A program made the position numbers and the translations under genes. The notes beneath the pieces are model-generated. The model saw nothing but the letters and a program-made list of their open reading frames with translations. It had not been told where the DNA came from and searched no databases. Positions 1-9,180 of a stretch of 64,000 bases of DNA are shown one piece after another. Position 1 is the first letter of the stretch, and each line of letters opens with the position of its first letter. The DNA is from Anoxybacter fermentans (GTDB lineage Bacteria > Bacillota > Halanaerobiia > DY22613). The stretch spans positions 1,612,001 to 1,676,000 of the forward strand of contig NZ_CP016379.1 in the NCBI RefSeq assembly GCF_003991135.1, written 5' to 3'.

Positions 1-130
1 ACAGGCATCATGAAGCTGACGAAACCGTAAACTTTTTTTGGAGGTTGCGACGTACATCTTTATTAAAACATTAACCAATCCAAAACTTATTGAACCTTTC
101 CAGATACTTCTCATCTCTAAACCTCATCCC

Positions 131-343
131 TTAGGCTTCCTTTTTCTTCTGTTTAGCCTTTTCTTCTTCTTTTTTCATCTTTCGAATCCGTTGCGTAATA
201 AGTCCACCCAATCTTCCTGCCTCTTTGGCACTCAGACCACTCCAACCGTATTTACGTATTTTATCTGCCAAACCAATTTCATGTGCCACTTCCAATTTAA
301 TCTCCAGTAATGTTAAATCATCTACTAACTTTCCTTTAGACAA
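131..343 (-). CDS. small acid-soluble spore protein, alpha/beta type
   Basis: This 70-residue protein resembles alpha/beta-type SASPs, which coat and protect spore DNA. The segment KLEVAHEIGL matches the conserved region around the germination-protease cleavage site, and SAKEAGRLGGLITQRI matches the family's second DNA-contacting segment (consensus close to SxxxGxxGGxxxxR). The C-terminus is a basic Lys/Glu-rich tail. The start is TTG at 343, chosen because a strong GGGAGGTGA ribosome site lies 7 bases upstream and no ATG fits. It stands alone, downstream of the EamA gene on the same strand. SASPs are normally made in the forespore under sigma-G; I did not identify a promoter. It is good evidence that the organism forms spores. 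Confidence 0.85.
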   Translation of the reverse strand: MSKGKLVDDLTLLEIKLEVAHEIGLADKIRKYGWSGLSAKEAGRLGGLITQRIRKMKKEEEKAKQKKKEA

Positions 344-433
344 AAAATCACCTCCCTTTTTATCGGTATTCTTTGCAAAAGGAGGTGAGAATATTCCTTC
401 CTCAGTTCTTTTTGTCTCAAAAATCAGTTCCGG

Positions 434-1351
434 TTAACCACTAACCTCCAGATAACTTTTCTCTTCCAGAGAATCATCAAACTTCTCAAGTTTCAAACTT
501 GTCAGACAGATTCCTCCAAGAATTAATATTCCACCAATCAAAGTAAAAACCTGTGGCTTTTCATGCAAAATCAACCAGGCTAACAATGTTGCTCCTACCG
601 GTTCTCCCAATATACTGGCTGAAACCACAGAAGCATGCAAATATTTCAAAGCCCAATTAAGTGAAGTATGGCCAATAATAGTTGGCACCAAAGCCAGCAT
701 CACCATACTAAACCAGGTCAATGAATCATAACCTAAAAGGTGAATCTGGTTAATAAGGATATAAAGAAGCAAAAATAGAGAACAAAATCCATACACTGAT
801 AAAATATATACTCCCAGGGATAGAGATTTACGCAGATGGCGGCCAACAAGAAAATATCCTGCAGCCATAATTGAACCACCCAGGGCCATTAGATCACCAT
901 ACAAATTGGTAACACTTAATGACAAATCACCGGCTCCAATCACAAGACTACCAACACAAGCCAGAGCAATCCCGGAGAGTAGAAAAAGACCGGGCTTTTC
1001 TTTTAAAATCAAAGCTGCAGCAACAGCCACAAAAATGGGCTGGGTAGTAACAAAGATTACAGAACTTGCCACACTGGTATGGGCAAAAGATGAAATCCAG
1101 AAGATAAAATGTAAAGAAAGTAATAATCCCCCAAGAACAAGAAGAAAGATTTGTCTTTTAGTAAGAGTTCTAAATTCCTTTCCTCTTTTAGCTATAGTAA
1201 AAGGTGCAAGAATCAAAGTAGCAACACCCATTCGATAAAAGGCAACTACTGCTGGCGGTGCAGAAGCAAGTTTGATAAAAATAGCAGCAAAGGAAACTGC
1301 AGCAACACCAATCACTAAAGCAATATAAGGAGGAATTTTGGGGCGCATCAC
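434..1351 (-). CDS. EamA/DMT-superfamily membrane transporter
   Basis: A 305-residue, very hydrophobic protein made of two tandem EamA (DUF6) repeats of about five membrane helices each, the usual length and layout of drug/metabolite exporters such as RhaT or YdcZ relatives. The second-repeat signature GHTSLNWALKYLHASVVSASILGEP (split here as GHTSLNWALKYL then ILGEPVGATL) is typical of the family. Substrate cannot be read from sequence. The start is GTG at 1351, directly followed by ATG at 1348; the SD-like AGGGGGTGA upstream fits the GTG slightly better. The start codon overlaps the TAG stop of the upstream acetyltransferase gene, so the two are probably co-transcribed and translationally coupled. 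Confidence 0.85.
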   Translation of the reverse strand: MMRPKIPPYIALVIGVAAVSFAAIFIKLASAPPAVVAFYRMGVATLILAPFTIAKRGKEFRTLTKRQIFLLVLGGLLLSLHFIFWISSFAHTSVASSVIFVTTQPIFVAVAAALILKEKPGLFLLSGIALACVGSLVIGAGDLSLSVTNLYGDLMALGGSIMAAGYFLVGRHLRKSLSLGVYILSVYGFCSLFLLLYILINQIHLLGYDSLTWFSMVMLALVPTIIGHTSLNWALKYLHASVVSASILGEPVGATLLAWLILHEKPQVFTLIGGILILGGICLTSLKLEKFDDSLEEKSYLEVSG

Positions 1352-2253
1352 TATTCATCACCCCCTCTTAACTTCAGTTCATAAACAAAAACGTTAGCAT
1401 CTATACCTTCTTCCCAATGTTTAAAGCCCTGATCTAAATAAATCGATTTCAATCGGGAATCGTTGGGAATCATAGCTGCCAAAGTCTTAAATCCCCGTCT
1501 TACAGCATCCTCATAAACCCATTGTAAAAGAGCTGTAATAGCTTCATCTGTTCCTGTTACCATTGGGATATAATAGCTATTATCTTTTTTATGATCTGGA
1601 TAAATGAAAATACCCCCAACAATCTGACCATCTTTTTTCAAATAGTAAATATGACCTCTCTTTATTGCATTGTTAAGTTCTTCTTTTTTAAGTTTTTTAA
1701 AAAACCATCCCAATCCTATAAAACCATTTACTACTTTCTGCTCTGGCGCATTTAAGAAAAGCTGAACCAATTCTTCATAGTCCACCCCATTTAAAGTAGC
1801 CTGCATAACTTCATCTCTAAAAAGATTTTTTGTAGGATTTACTTTCTGTTCAGCATAATAAAAATCAGCAATCCGCTTAAATCCGTAACTCTCAATTATA
1901 TGAATACTGGCATCGTTTTGATAATATGTACTTAACTGTAATCGATCAAAACCCATCTCCCGTCCTTTTCGAATGAAATAGCGGGTTATTTCTCTGGCAT
2001 AACCGCGACCACGGGCCTCTGGAGCAACCCGTAACCCCTCTAACCATCCCACACCGGGTTCAGCAAAGGTTAATTTGCCCATGCCCATTATCTGACCATC
2101 TTCAACCAATACAGTAAATTCTCCTTTATCATCTGCTATCCACTGATCCAGAATATTGGGGATGTAATCATCCCCTTCCCAGATATTACTGCAAATCTCA
2201 ATTATCCTTTTTTTATCAGTAAAAGTAGCCCTACGAAATTGCACTTTTATCAT
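1351..2253 (-). CDS. GNAT-family N-acetyltransferase (two-domain)
   Basis: A 300-residue protein. Residues about 5-135 form a GNAT domain: LEGLRVAPEARGRGYAREI carries the acetyl-CoA binding motif R-G-x-G-Y-A, and YQNDASIHIIESYGFKRI is the usual C-terminal part of the fold. Residues about 165-295 look like a second, degenerate GNAT-like half without a clear R/Q-xx-G-x-G/A motif. The acceptor is unknown. It overlaps the downstream EamA permease gene, so the pair may handle or detoxify one amine substrate, but this is inference. The ATG at 2253 is crowded by its GGGAG; the GTG at 2244 has better spacing and may be the real start. A palindromic repeat lies 31 bases upstream. Confidence 0.85.
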   Translation of the reverse strand: MIKVQFRRATFTDKKRIIEICSNIWEGDDYIPNILDQWIADDKGEFTVLVEDGQIMGMGKLTFAEPGVGWLEGLRVAPEARGRGYAREITRYFIRKGREMGFDRLQLSTYYQNDASIHIIESYGFKRIADFYYAEQKVNPTKNLFRDEVMQATLNGVDYEELVQLFLNAPEQKVVNGFIGLGWFFKKLKKEELNNAIKRGHIYYLKKDGQIVGGIFIYPDHKKDNSYYIPMVTGTDEAITALLQWVYEDAVRRGFKTLAAMIPNDSRLKSIYLDQGFKHWEEGIDANVFVYELKLRGGDE

Positions 2254-2283
2254 CTCCCAGATAAAGATTTCATTAATACTCTT

Positions 2284-2457
2284 ACTGCAAAAAGCTAATT
2301 TTTCGCTTAAGGAGAAATTTTTCGAACTATCTAACGTTCGATTTCAGTGACTTGATTAGCTCATCACATCCTGTGATGAGGCCTTATTTCAACTGAAATC
2401 TCACTGAGATGGTTTAACGAAAAATTTCTATATCGCTCAAAATTAGCTTTTTGCAGT
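2284..2457. repeat. palindromic intergenic repeat, copy R1
   Basis: About 174 bp, starting ACTGCAAAAAGCTAATTTTT and ending in AAATTAGCTTTTTGCAGT. The two halves are related in inverted orientation, and the centre holds a small perfect hairpin CTCATCAC-ATCC-TGTGATGAG (approximately). It lies between the terminator of the next upstream gene and the acetyltransferase start. Confidence 0.9.
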
Positions 2458-2507
2458 TTAATCATTAATTTATATTCTTCTCTAATTCAAAATTACCTTT
2501 TTTTAAT

Positions 2508-2540
2508 AAAAAAAGTGATGAAAAAGTTCATCACTTTTTT
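2508..2540 (-). terminator. intrinsic terminator for the small membrane/coiled-coil gene
   Basis: The inverted repeat AAGTGATGAA-AAA-TTCATCACTT followed on the minus strand by a T-rich run lies 6 bases beyond the stop at 2546. Confidence 0.75.
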
Positions 2541-2545
2541 AACAT

Positions 2546-2962
2546 TCAATTATTATTTTTTCGACCATTAAGAACAAATTTTAAAATATCACGGAACTCC
2601 GATCGAAATTGATTAAAATCATCACGGAGAGATTCAAACCAACCCCGCTGATCAACTTTAGTTTCTTCTATAATCCGATTCAAATCATCCAACTGCTGAA
2701 GTTCCCTTTCCATCTGACGTAATGAAGAGTACATATCCTCTTTAATCATTTGCCGTAAATATTTAAGTTCTTCTTCAATCTCACTATAGCGATATTTATT
2801 CTCCTTAAACCAATTTTTTAGCTCAATCCATCGCTCATCCATAACCTTACTCATCTGATGCTGCTGATAAATAAGATAACCTAGCAAAATAGACATAATT
2901 CCCCAGACAAAGGAATACTCCTGATTAAAAAGAAGTTCGGGGATTTTTTCAATCAAATACAT
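2546..2962 (-). CDS. small membrane-anchored coiled-coil protein, unknown function
   Basis: Not recognised as a named family. The start is ATG at 2962, with GGAGGGG six bases upstream; an in-frame TTG at 2977 lies before that ribosome site and is unlikely. The 138-residue product has one N-terminal membrane helix (about residues 15-35, FVWGIMSILLGYLIY) followed by about 90 residues rich in Glu, Lys, Arg, Leu and Gln with heptad-like spacing, which should form a coiled coil in the cytoplasm or periplasm. The C-terminus ends in a basic/Asn tail. Single gene with its own terminator. The layout recalls small scaffold or hemolysin-XhlA-like proteins, but there is no specific match I can defend. 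Confidence 0.65.
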   Translation of the reverse strand: MYLIEKIPELLFNQEYSFVWGIMSILLGYLIYQQHQMSKVMDERWIELKNWFKENKYRYSEIEEELKYLRQMIKEDMYSSLRQMERELQQLDDLNRIIEETKVDQRGWFESLRDDFNQFRSEFRDILKFVLNGRKNNN

Positions 2963-3024
2963 CTTCTTCCCCTCCAATTTAATGTATCATTAATATAGTA
3001 TATGAAGGGAAAAGAAGATTGTTC

Positions 3025-4635
3025 TTAAAGATAGATCAAATAGTGACAGTTAAAGGAAAGCAAATCAAGTTTAAGAAGTTCCTGGATTAAGGTTTGTTGA
3101 TACTTAAACAAATACGGGAAAATGTTAAACCGCCTTTCCTGAAAATTTCCATTTGGATACATGTTCATTTCGATTTTATCCAGCCGCCGTAAAAGAATTT
3201 CAGAATTTTTCCGATGTTGATGGAGAGCCTTATTTTCCAGATAGTTAATCTCGTCAATAATCCGCTTGAGATTGTCAGAACCCAGCTTTTTAAATTTCGA
3301 ATCTAACTGCTGTAAGTCTTTGATCAATTTTTGATACTCTGGAATAAACTTTTTCTTGATTAAATTAAACTTAGCTTTAATGTTCAGTTGGTCAACTTCT
3401 GAAAGGTGTTTATCACGAATTTCATCAAATCTCACAAAAACATCTATTGGCCGTATGTCATATTTCTTTAAACTTCTAAAAATAGTGTTCTCAATAAGAG
3501 TCATACTCACCCTGGGATAGATAATGGGCATTTCCATATCAAAAAGAGAATAGATCTTCCGATATTGAGCAAAATAAGCAATCTCGCCTGGCCCACCAAC
3601 ATAAGCTATAGTAGGAAATAAAAGATCCTGAAGTAGTGGTCTGGTTACAACATTGGTACTGACAGTCTCGGGCTGTTTTTCAATCCAGGTTTTAATCTCT
3701 TCAATGGAATAAACTCTATCCTTTCCCCTTAATTGATAACCACCATCGATCTTTTCCAATGGATAGCGAGCATCTTCTTCGATAAGAAAAAGATGTACTT
3801 GATCATCATTTTTCTGAATCTGAACCGGATAGCCAGCTTGAATCAGTCGTTTTCCAGCATCCTTCAGTAAAACAGTAATCTGATTACTTTTCTTAAGAAC
3901 CTGAAAGAAAAACTCTTTCCCCAAACGACGAAGTTCAGGATCCAGTGCATCAACAAATATAATTCCTGTATCTTTTAAAAGCCAGGTCATTATTCGCCCA
4001 AACCATTGAGCTAGATCGGTAGATTCTTTCGCCATTTCCTTTAGTTTCTCAATCATCTCAGGTTTAAATTCGGTATCCGGACTTTTCTTTTCAAATTGAT
4101 TTAAAAACTGCTGGATCTCATTTTGCATATTTAATTTACCAATAGGTTGACGATACACCTCTCCAGTTAGCCTTACTTCTATCTCTTCATGATCCCGGTT
4201 TAAAAAATATATTCTGGAAATCTCATAAAAGTCATGATCTTCGCTGGCAATCCAGAAAACAGGTACAGTCGAAATTCCCCTCATTGTTAACCGGTCAGCC
4301 AGTTGGATCACTGTCAGAGCTTTATAAATAGTGTACAGGGGCCCAGTAAGAACCCCTGCCTGCTGTCCGGTTATAACAACAACCGCTTCTCCTTTAGCCA
4401 GACGTTGAATATTTTCAAAAGTCTTCTGAGATGCTCCCAAAAGTCGATTATAACTCATCAGGGCATCTGCTAGCTCTTTTAAAGGATAACTTTGATTCAT
4501 CAGATACTGATAACGTTGGTCAAAAGAAAATGGATTGTGTGGATTATATTGAAAAAATTCTTTCACCTTTTTAAAATTATATCGATAATCATCAATTAAA
4601 GGCCTTTCTGAAATCCGAATCTCTTCAACTTTCAT
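3025..4635 (-). CDS. bshC: bacillithiol biosynthesis cysteine-adding enzyme BshC
   Basis: A 536-residue protein, the usual BshC length. BshC joins cysteine to glucosaminyl-malate in the last step of bacillithiol synthesis, in the cytoplasm. The segment VVITGQQAGVLTGPLYTIYK is the family's hallmark glycine-rich site, followed by FWIASEDHDFYEI in the Rossmann-like core; the C-terminal third is helical and charged, as in the known coiled-coil dimerisation domain. The ATG at 4635 has AGTGGAGG upstream. It starts 3 bases past the stop of selD, so it is probably the last gene of a selA-selD-bshC transcript. No bshA or bshB lies in the window. Function assignment rests on motif and length. Confidence 0.88.
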   Translation of the reverse strand: MKVEEIRISERPLIDDYRYNFKKVKEFFQYNPHNPFSFDQRYQYLMNQSYPLKELADALMSYNRLLGASQKTFENIQRLAKGEAVVVITGQQAGVLTGPLYTIYKALTVIQLADRLTMRGISTVPVFWIASEDHDFYEISRIYFLNRDHEEIEVRLTGEVYRQPIGKLNMQNEIQQFLNQFEKKSPDTEFKPEMIEKLKEMAKESTDLAQWFGRIMTWLLKDTGIIFVDALDPELRRLGKEFFFQVLKKSNQITVLLKDAGKRLIQAGYPVQIQKNDDQVHLFLIEEDARYPLEKIDGGYQLRGKDRVYSIEEIKTWIEKQPETVSTNVVTRPLLQDLLFPTIAYVGGPGEIAYFAQYRKIYSLFDMEMPIIYPRVSMTLIENTIFRSLKKYDIRPIDVFVRFDEIRDKHLSEVDQLNIKAKFNLIKKKFIPEYQKLIKDLQQLDSKFKKLGSDNLKRIIDEINYLENKALHQHRKNSEILLRRLDKIEMNMYPNGNFQERRFNIFPYLFKYQQTLIQELLKLDLLSFNCHYLIYL

Positions 4636-4637
4636 TA

Positions 4638-5696
4638 TTAAACCTCCACTTTCAATTTCTGAGGATGTTCTGCTACTACATCACCTATTATCGCAGTAGT
4701 AATAACACCCTTCCGTGCTTTAAGTGCCGTAATCAATTCTTCAACCCGTTCTTCCGGTACAGAGATGAGAAGACCACCAGAAGTTATGGCATCACTCAAA
4801 ATTAGCTGTTCCATCTCACTGATTCCTTCTGCAAATTCCACCTTATCAGCAAGATATTTTAAATTAGCACGGGTCCCACCAGGGAAAACATTCTGAAGAG
4901 CATATTCATAAGTAGCTGGAAGTACAGGAACCTTATCTTTATAGATCCGAATCCCAACATCGCTGGCCTTTGCCATTTCATAGGCATGACCTAATAGACC
5001 AAAACCTGTAATATCTGTACAAGCATTGACACCCACTTCCTGCATCGCCTCTGCAGAATCTTTATTTAAAGTAGTCATAACCTCAACTGCTTCTTCAATT
5101 ACATCATCTGAAGCCAGCCCCTTTTTGATGGCTGTTGTTATAATACCAATTCCGAGAGGTTTAGTTAAAACCAGTTTATCACCAACCTTGGCCCCGGCAT
5201 TAGTTAAAACTTTTTTGGGATGTACTAAACCCGCTACTGAAAGACCATATTTGGGTTCCGGGTCATCTATAGTGTGTCCACCAGCAATACAGGCCCCCGC
5301 TTCTGCCACTTTATCAGCTCCCCCAGCCAAAATCTGAGCCAACACTTCCAGAGGGAGTTTTTTCGGAGAGAACCCAACAATATTCAAGGCAGTGATAGGA
5401 TAACCTCCCATTGCGTAAACATCACTTAAAGCGTTAGCCGCTGCAATCTGTCCAAAGGTATAAGGGTCATCAACAATGGGAGTAAAATAGTCCAATGTTT
5501 GAATCAAAGCCATCTCTTCATTTAAGATAAAAACTCCTGCATCATCAGCAGTATCTGGGCCAACAATCAACCGTTTATCTACAGGTAATTGGGGTAATTG
5601 GCACAGAACCTGTGCCAGGGTCTCAGGACCCAATTTACAGCCTCAACCAGCTTTAGTAGAATAACTTGTTAACCGAATCTTTTCATCAATAGTCAT
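4638..5696 (-). CDS. selD: selenide, water dikinase, selenocysteine-containing
   Basis: SelD makes selenophosphate from selenide and ATP for selenocysteine-tRNA synthesis. An automatic start at 5633 misses the N-terminus: reading on from ATG 5696 gives MTIDEKIRLTSYSTKAG, then TGA at 5645-5643 (codon 18), then GCKLGPETL. The TGA sits exactly at the catalytic Cys/Sec position of SelD, followed by the lysine of the G-C-K motif. Two small hairpins follow the TGA, one suitable as a bacterial SECIS. With Sec the protein is 352 residues, the normal length. VGPDTADDAGVF, AGGHTIDDPEP and ITGFGLLGHAYEMA are conserved SelD ATP/metal-binding segments. Upstream selA is 33 bases away; downstream bshC follows by 3 bases. 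Confidence 0.95.
5599..5631 (-). promoter_or_regulatory. candidate SECIS hairpins for the selD UGA codon
   Basis: Two adjacent perfect stem-loops follow the UGA in the mRNA. The nearer (5618-5631) is GGGUC-CUGA-GACCC, loop 17-20 bases after UGA. The farther (5599-5617) is UGGCACAG-GUU-CUGUGCCA, loop about 34-36 bases after UGA with G as its first base. Known bacterial SECIS elements have a loop within roughly 16-37 bases and a G at the start of the loop, so the farther hairpin is favoured. Confidence 0.7.
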
Positions 5697-5728
5697 ATCT
5701 ATATTCCACCTCCAGAGTTATTCTCATA

Positions 5729-7126
5729 TCACCTATTTACTTTAAGCAAAGCCTCAAGAATCTCATCTTCCTGATCAGGAAAAACTGTTCTCAAATCAAA
5801 GAGCAGTTCATCATCCTGAATCCGGCAAATAACCGGTACTTCCCCCTGTCGAAGCTGAATTTCGGCATCAGTAGTAGAAATTCTATTAAATTTAACCCCA
5901 ACAAGCCAGGTAGGAATTTCTTCTAAAGGAAGACTTCCCCCTCCCACCATAGATCGTCCTTCAACGACTCGAATTTCTACCTCATTAAGTGTCTCCTTTA
6001 AACGTTGAGCAAATTTTTCTACTCGTTTTTTAATTACATCAGCAGTTAGTTTAAGCATTCTTAATGTGGGTATCTCATTCATCGCCTCTTCCTCTCTTAA
6101 ATAATGCTTGAGGGTTACCTCTAAAGCTGCCAGAGTAAATTTATCAACCCTGAGAGCACGGAGCAAATGATTCCGTTTTAAACGCTGAATGTATTCTTTT
6201 TTTCCAACAATAATCCCTGCCTGGGGTCCCCCCAGAAGCTTATCTCCACTAAAAGAAACCAGATCAACTCCATGAGAGACGGCTTCCTGTACTGTCGGCT
6301 CATGGGCAATTCCATATTTTTCTAGATTAATCAAAACTCCACTACCCAGATCTTCAAAAACGGGAATTTGATACTTATGTGCCAGTTCCACCAGTTCCTT
6401 ATTTTCTACTGACTTACTGAAACCTACAATTTGATAATTGCTGGTATGTACTTTGACTAAAAGTCCGGTCTCAGAAGTGATGGCATTTTCATAATCATAT
6501 AAATGTGTTTTATTAGTTGAACCTACCTCTACCAGAGTACAGCCGCTGATTTTCATAACTTCGTGCATTCTAAATGATCCACCAATCTCCACCAATTCAC
6601 CGCGGGAAATAATCACTTCTTTACCCTTAGCAAGAGTACTCAGCACCAAAAGAACAGCTGCTGCGTTATTATTAACAACAAGGGCATCTTCAGCACCGGT
6701 CAAACGGCAGAGAAGATCAGTTACCAGTGTATAACGGCTACCCCTTTTCCCTTCTTTTAAGTCATATTCTAAGTTGGAATATGTCCTTGCAATCTGGGCC
6801 AGCGCATCTGCAGCCTTTTCACTCAAAACCGCTCTCCCCAGATTAGTATGGAGAACTGTACCAGTGGCATTAATAACCTTTTTTAAACGGGGAGCCATAT
6901 AAGCAAGAATAGCTTCTTTAGCTTCTCTGGCTAGCCCCTCTATCGAAAGATCAAGTTTTTCTGGATCAGTAGTTTCTTCTAAAATATCCCTTCTTTTCTT
7001 ATCTAAAACCTGATTTATAAGATCAACCACCAAATCATGGGGATATTCAGTCAGAATATTTTGTATCTCTGTCGTCTGTAACAGACGATTTACCGCCGGA
7101 ATTTTTCGTAAATACTCCTGTTTCAC
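5729..7126 (-). CDS. selA: L-seryl-tRNA(Sec) selenium transferase
   Basis: A 465-residue PLP enzyme that converts seryl-tRNA(Sec) to selenocysteyl-tRNA(Sec). The N-terminal 60 residues (LRKIPAVNRLL) are the family's tRNA-binding domain. VINATGTVLHTNLGRAVLS and TGAEDALVVNNNAAAVLL belong to the PLP-binding core, and the PLP lysine lies in SFSGDKLLGGPQAGII. Length matches bacterial SelA. ATG at 7126 is preceded by AGGTGA. It is the first gene of a selA-selD-bshC group. selB and tRNA-Sec are not in the window but must exist elsewhere if the selD UGA is read. Confidence 0.95.
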   Translation of the reverse strand: MKQEYLRKIPAVNRLLQTTEIQNILTEYPHDLVVDLINQVLDKKRRDILEETTDPEKLDLSIEGLAREAKEAILAYMAPRLKKVINATGTVLHTNLGRAVLSEKAADALAQIARTYSNLEYDLKEGKRGSRYTLVTDLLCRLTGAEDALVVNNNAAAVLLVLSTLAKGKEVIISRGELVEIGGSFRMHEVMKISGCTLVEVGSTNKTHLYDYENAITSETGLLVKVHTSNYQIVGFSKSVENKELVELAHKYQIPVFEDLGSGVLINLEKYGIAHEPTVQEAVSHGVDLVSFSGDKLLGGPQAGIIVGKKEYIQRLKRNHLLRALRVDKFTLAALEVTLKHYLREEEAMNEIPTLRMLKLTADVIKKRVEKFAQRLKETLNEVEIRVVEGRSMVGGGSLPLEEIPTWLVGVKFNRISTTDAEIQLRQGEVPVICRIQDDELLFDLRTVFPDQEDEILEALLKVNR

Positions 7127-7332
7127 TCTGAAGTCACCTCACATTGATTAGCATACCCACAAATATTATAACTTCTACAAAGTTTATATCTCTCCTGCTG
7201 GAATTAAATATTTTTATTATGATTATAAATAATTTTATATGGAAACTAACAGGAACGAATAAATCCCGTTAAACTCCCTGTCCAATCTCACAATAGATCT
7301 GCAAAAAATTAATAACTTTCCATAAAGAAGAA

Positions 7333-8939
7333 CCCGAATTCGACAGCTCATAGGTAAAAAAATATCTAATAAAAGCCGTTATTACAGCATCCATAAAGGT
7401 TTGACTCCTTTTTAGAGCTGTACCTATGATTTTGGCTCAATTTTTGGATACCCTGAAGGCTTCCTGATTCCCACCATTTCAATGATCTTAAGCTGTTTGT
7501 TGGTTAATTCTGTACATTGATATACCTCTCCAGAATTAAAAATAAATTTTCCTATTTTGATCTTATCTAATTCATGGCGAAGGTTTCTCCAGGTCATCTT
7601 TGTAGCATTTTCTGCAACCCTGACTAACAATAAAGCCAACCATGATAGTAATACATGGGCTCTGATTCTTTCTTCTAATCAATGATATACCGGCCTTATC
7701 TCCAAGTCATTTTTTAGTGTCCTAAACGAGTTTTCTATCTCTACAAGCTGTTTGTACCCTAAAGCTACATCTTCGGCTGAAAGGGTATCATCTGATGTGG
7801 TAATTAGATATTTGCCGTCATATTTTTCTTCTTCCCTGACCTTCATCCTGTTAAGCTTTAAACGACCATCTTTTAATTGCCTGATATACTTGCCATAAGT
7901 AGGGTGAGACCTCAAATTACACATAGCTTTAGTATGTGCTTTACCGGATAATTGTCTTAGAGACTTTAACTGGCTTTCTATTTCTTTGATAATCTGTTCT
8001 CTTTGTCCTTTCTGCCTTCTGGCTTCTAAAGGATTATAGGCTAAAAAACATAACGCTTTCTTGCTTCACCATCACCAACTATGATTTCTTTTATCTCAAG
8101 GTTATCTTTAATCTTTTGATAACGTCCTGAACGGGCCAGGGCTTCTTTTACTTCTTTCTTGCTGGAGCGAAGTTTTTCTCCCATTATGTAATGGCCGCCT
8201 GCTCTCTGTAAATAGCGTTTATTTTCATCTGAAGCAAACCCACAGTCCATAACTGAGATGACTCGACCTAATTTCCAACCCACCAGGTCATCTTTAACTT
8301 CCTGAATAACAGACATATCAGAAATATTACCAGACCAGACCCAGTTTTTAATTGGAATACCATCTCTAGTGACAGCCAGTCCTATAACCATTTGGACTAA
8401 ATCAGGCCTTTTATTTTTAGAAAACCCTAATTGTCTGAAGTTGTCATCTTCAGGCACCTCGCCTGGCTGAACTTCAAAATAGCAGGAAGTGGTATCAAAA
8501 AAGAGAAGATCTACTTCCAGATTTAATAAATGAGCAACCGAATTAAATACCTGTTCTTCCAGTTCATCTTTTACCTCTAAAAGAAAATCCATAGCACACG
8601 TCGAAACAGAAGAATCGCCACAGTTGATCCAGCGCCCAGACACCACCAAATTTTTTGGCAAGGACAAAAGAAAAGTCAGCTGCTCTGACAATTTTATCTT
8701 TAGCAAACATTGCCTCTTCAGGATTCAGGTAACGGTTAATGCTATCTACCAGACGTTCTAAAACCTTTCGATCTAATTGATCCTCCCTTCCAAAAGAATA
8801 GATAACTTTGGTTTTGGAATACCCGGCTTCTGAATCCCAGTAATTATGGCAAAGCTGGAGATATGAAATTAATGTTGATATATCAGGATTCTTACTCAAA
8901 AACAAGTCTAAATATACCTATTTACTGTCGAACTCGGGT
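7333..8939 (-). mobile_element. degenerate IS1634-type insertion sequence
   Basis: A 1607-bp element with imperfect terminal inverted repeats: CCCGAATTCGACAG at the left end and CTGTCGAACTCGGGT at the right. It is flanked by a 5-bp direct repeat, aagaa, at 7328-7332 and 8940-8944, which fits the 5-6 bp duplications of this family. The single transposase gene inside is broken, so the copy is dead. Confidence 0.8.
7424..8905 (-). pseudogene. IS1634-type transposase, broken into four pieces
   Basis: Reading from 8905, the N-terminal piece (8905-8564, TLISYLQLCHNYWDSEAGYSKTKV then IYSFGREDQLDRKVLERLV) resembles the start of IS1634 transposases. The frame then shifts to 8706-8041, which holds the first DDE aspartate region (LLFFDTTSCYFEV) and VISVMDCGFASDENKRYL, the probable second. 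A stop follows; 7924-7679 carries VEIENSFRTLKNDLEIRPVYH with the catalytic glutamate region typical of IS4-like enzymes. Another break precedes 7639-7424, the C-terminus. At least three disabling changes are needed to explain this, so it cannot make active transposase. Confidence 0.85.
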
Positions 8940-9180
8940 AAGAACAAATCTAGTTCACCCAGCACAAACATAAAAAAACAATCACTTGCAACAAAGGCTC
9001 CTAAAGCCAAAAATACCAAAATAAGACCTATAATTTTCCTTGAATATTTTATTAGGCATGTGGTTAGTATTCATTAATAATCTCAAAGTATTCTTCAAAG
9101 TTTTCACGATTAAATTCGTAAAGAGTTTCAATATTATTCATTACTACTGATACTATTTTTTCAGGACCATTTGTATAAAT

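Noticed and set aside
38-310. 90-codon plus-strand frame
   Set aside because: Antisense to the spore protein gene at 131-343. In 1-130 no gene can be supported.
5699-5728. Independent promoter between selA and selD
   Set aside because: The gap is only 32 bases and has no -35/-10 pair; co-transcription is simpler.
9064-9180. 38-codon minus-strand fragment ending GPEKIVSVVMNN...EYFEIINEY at the edge of the IS remnant
   Set aside because: It may be the tail of a gene cut by the IS, but no matching upstream part was found on the other side, so it is not listed as a gene.
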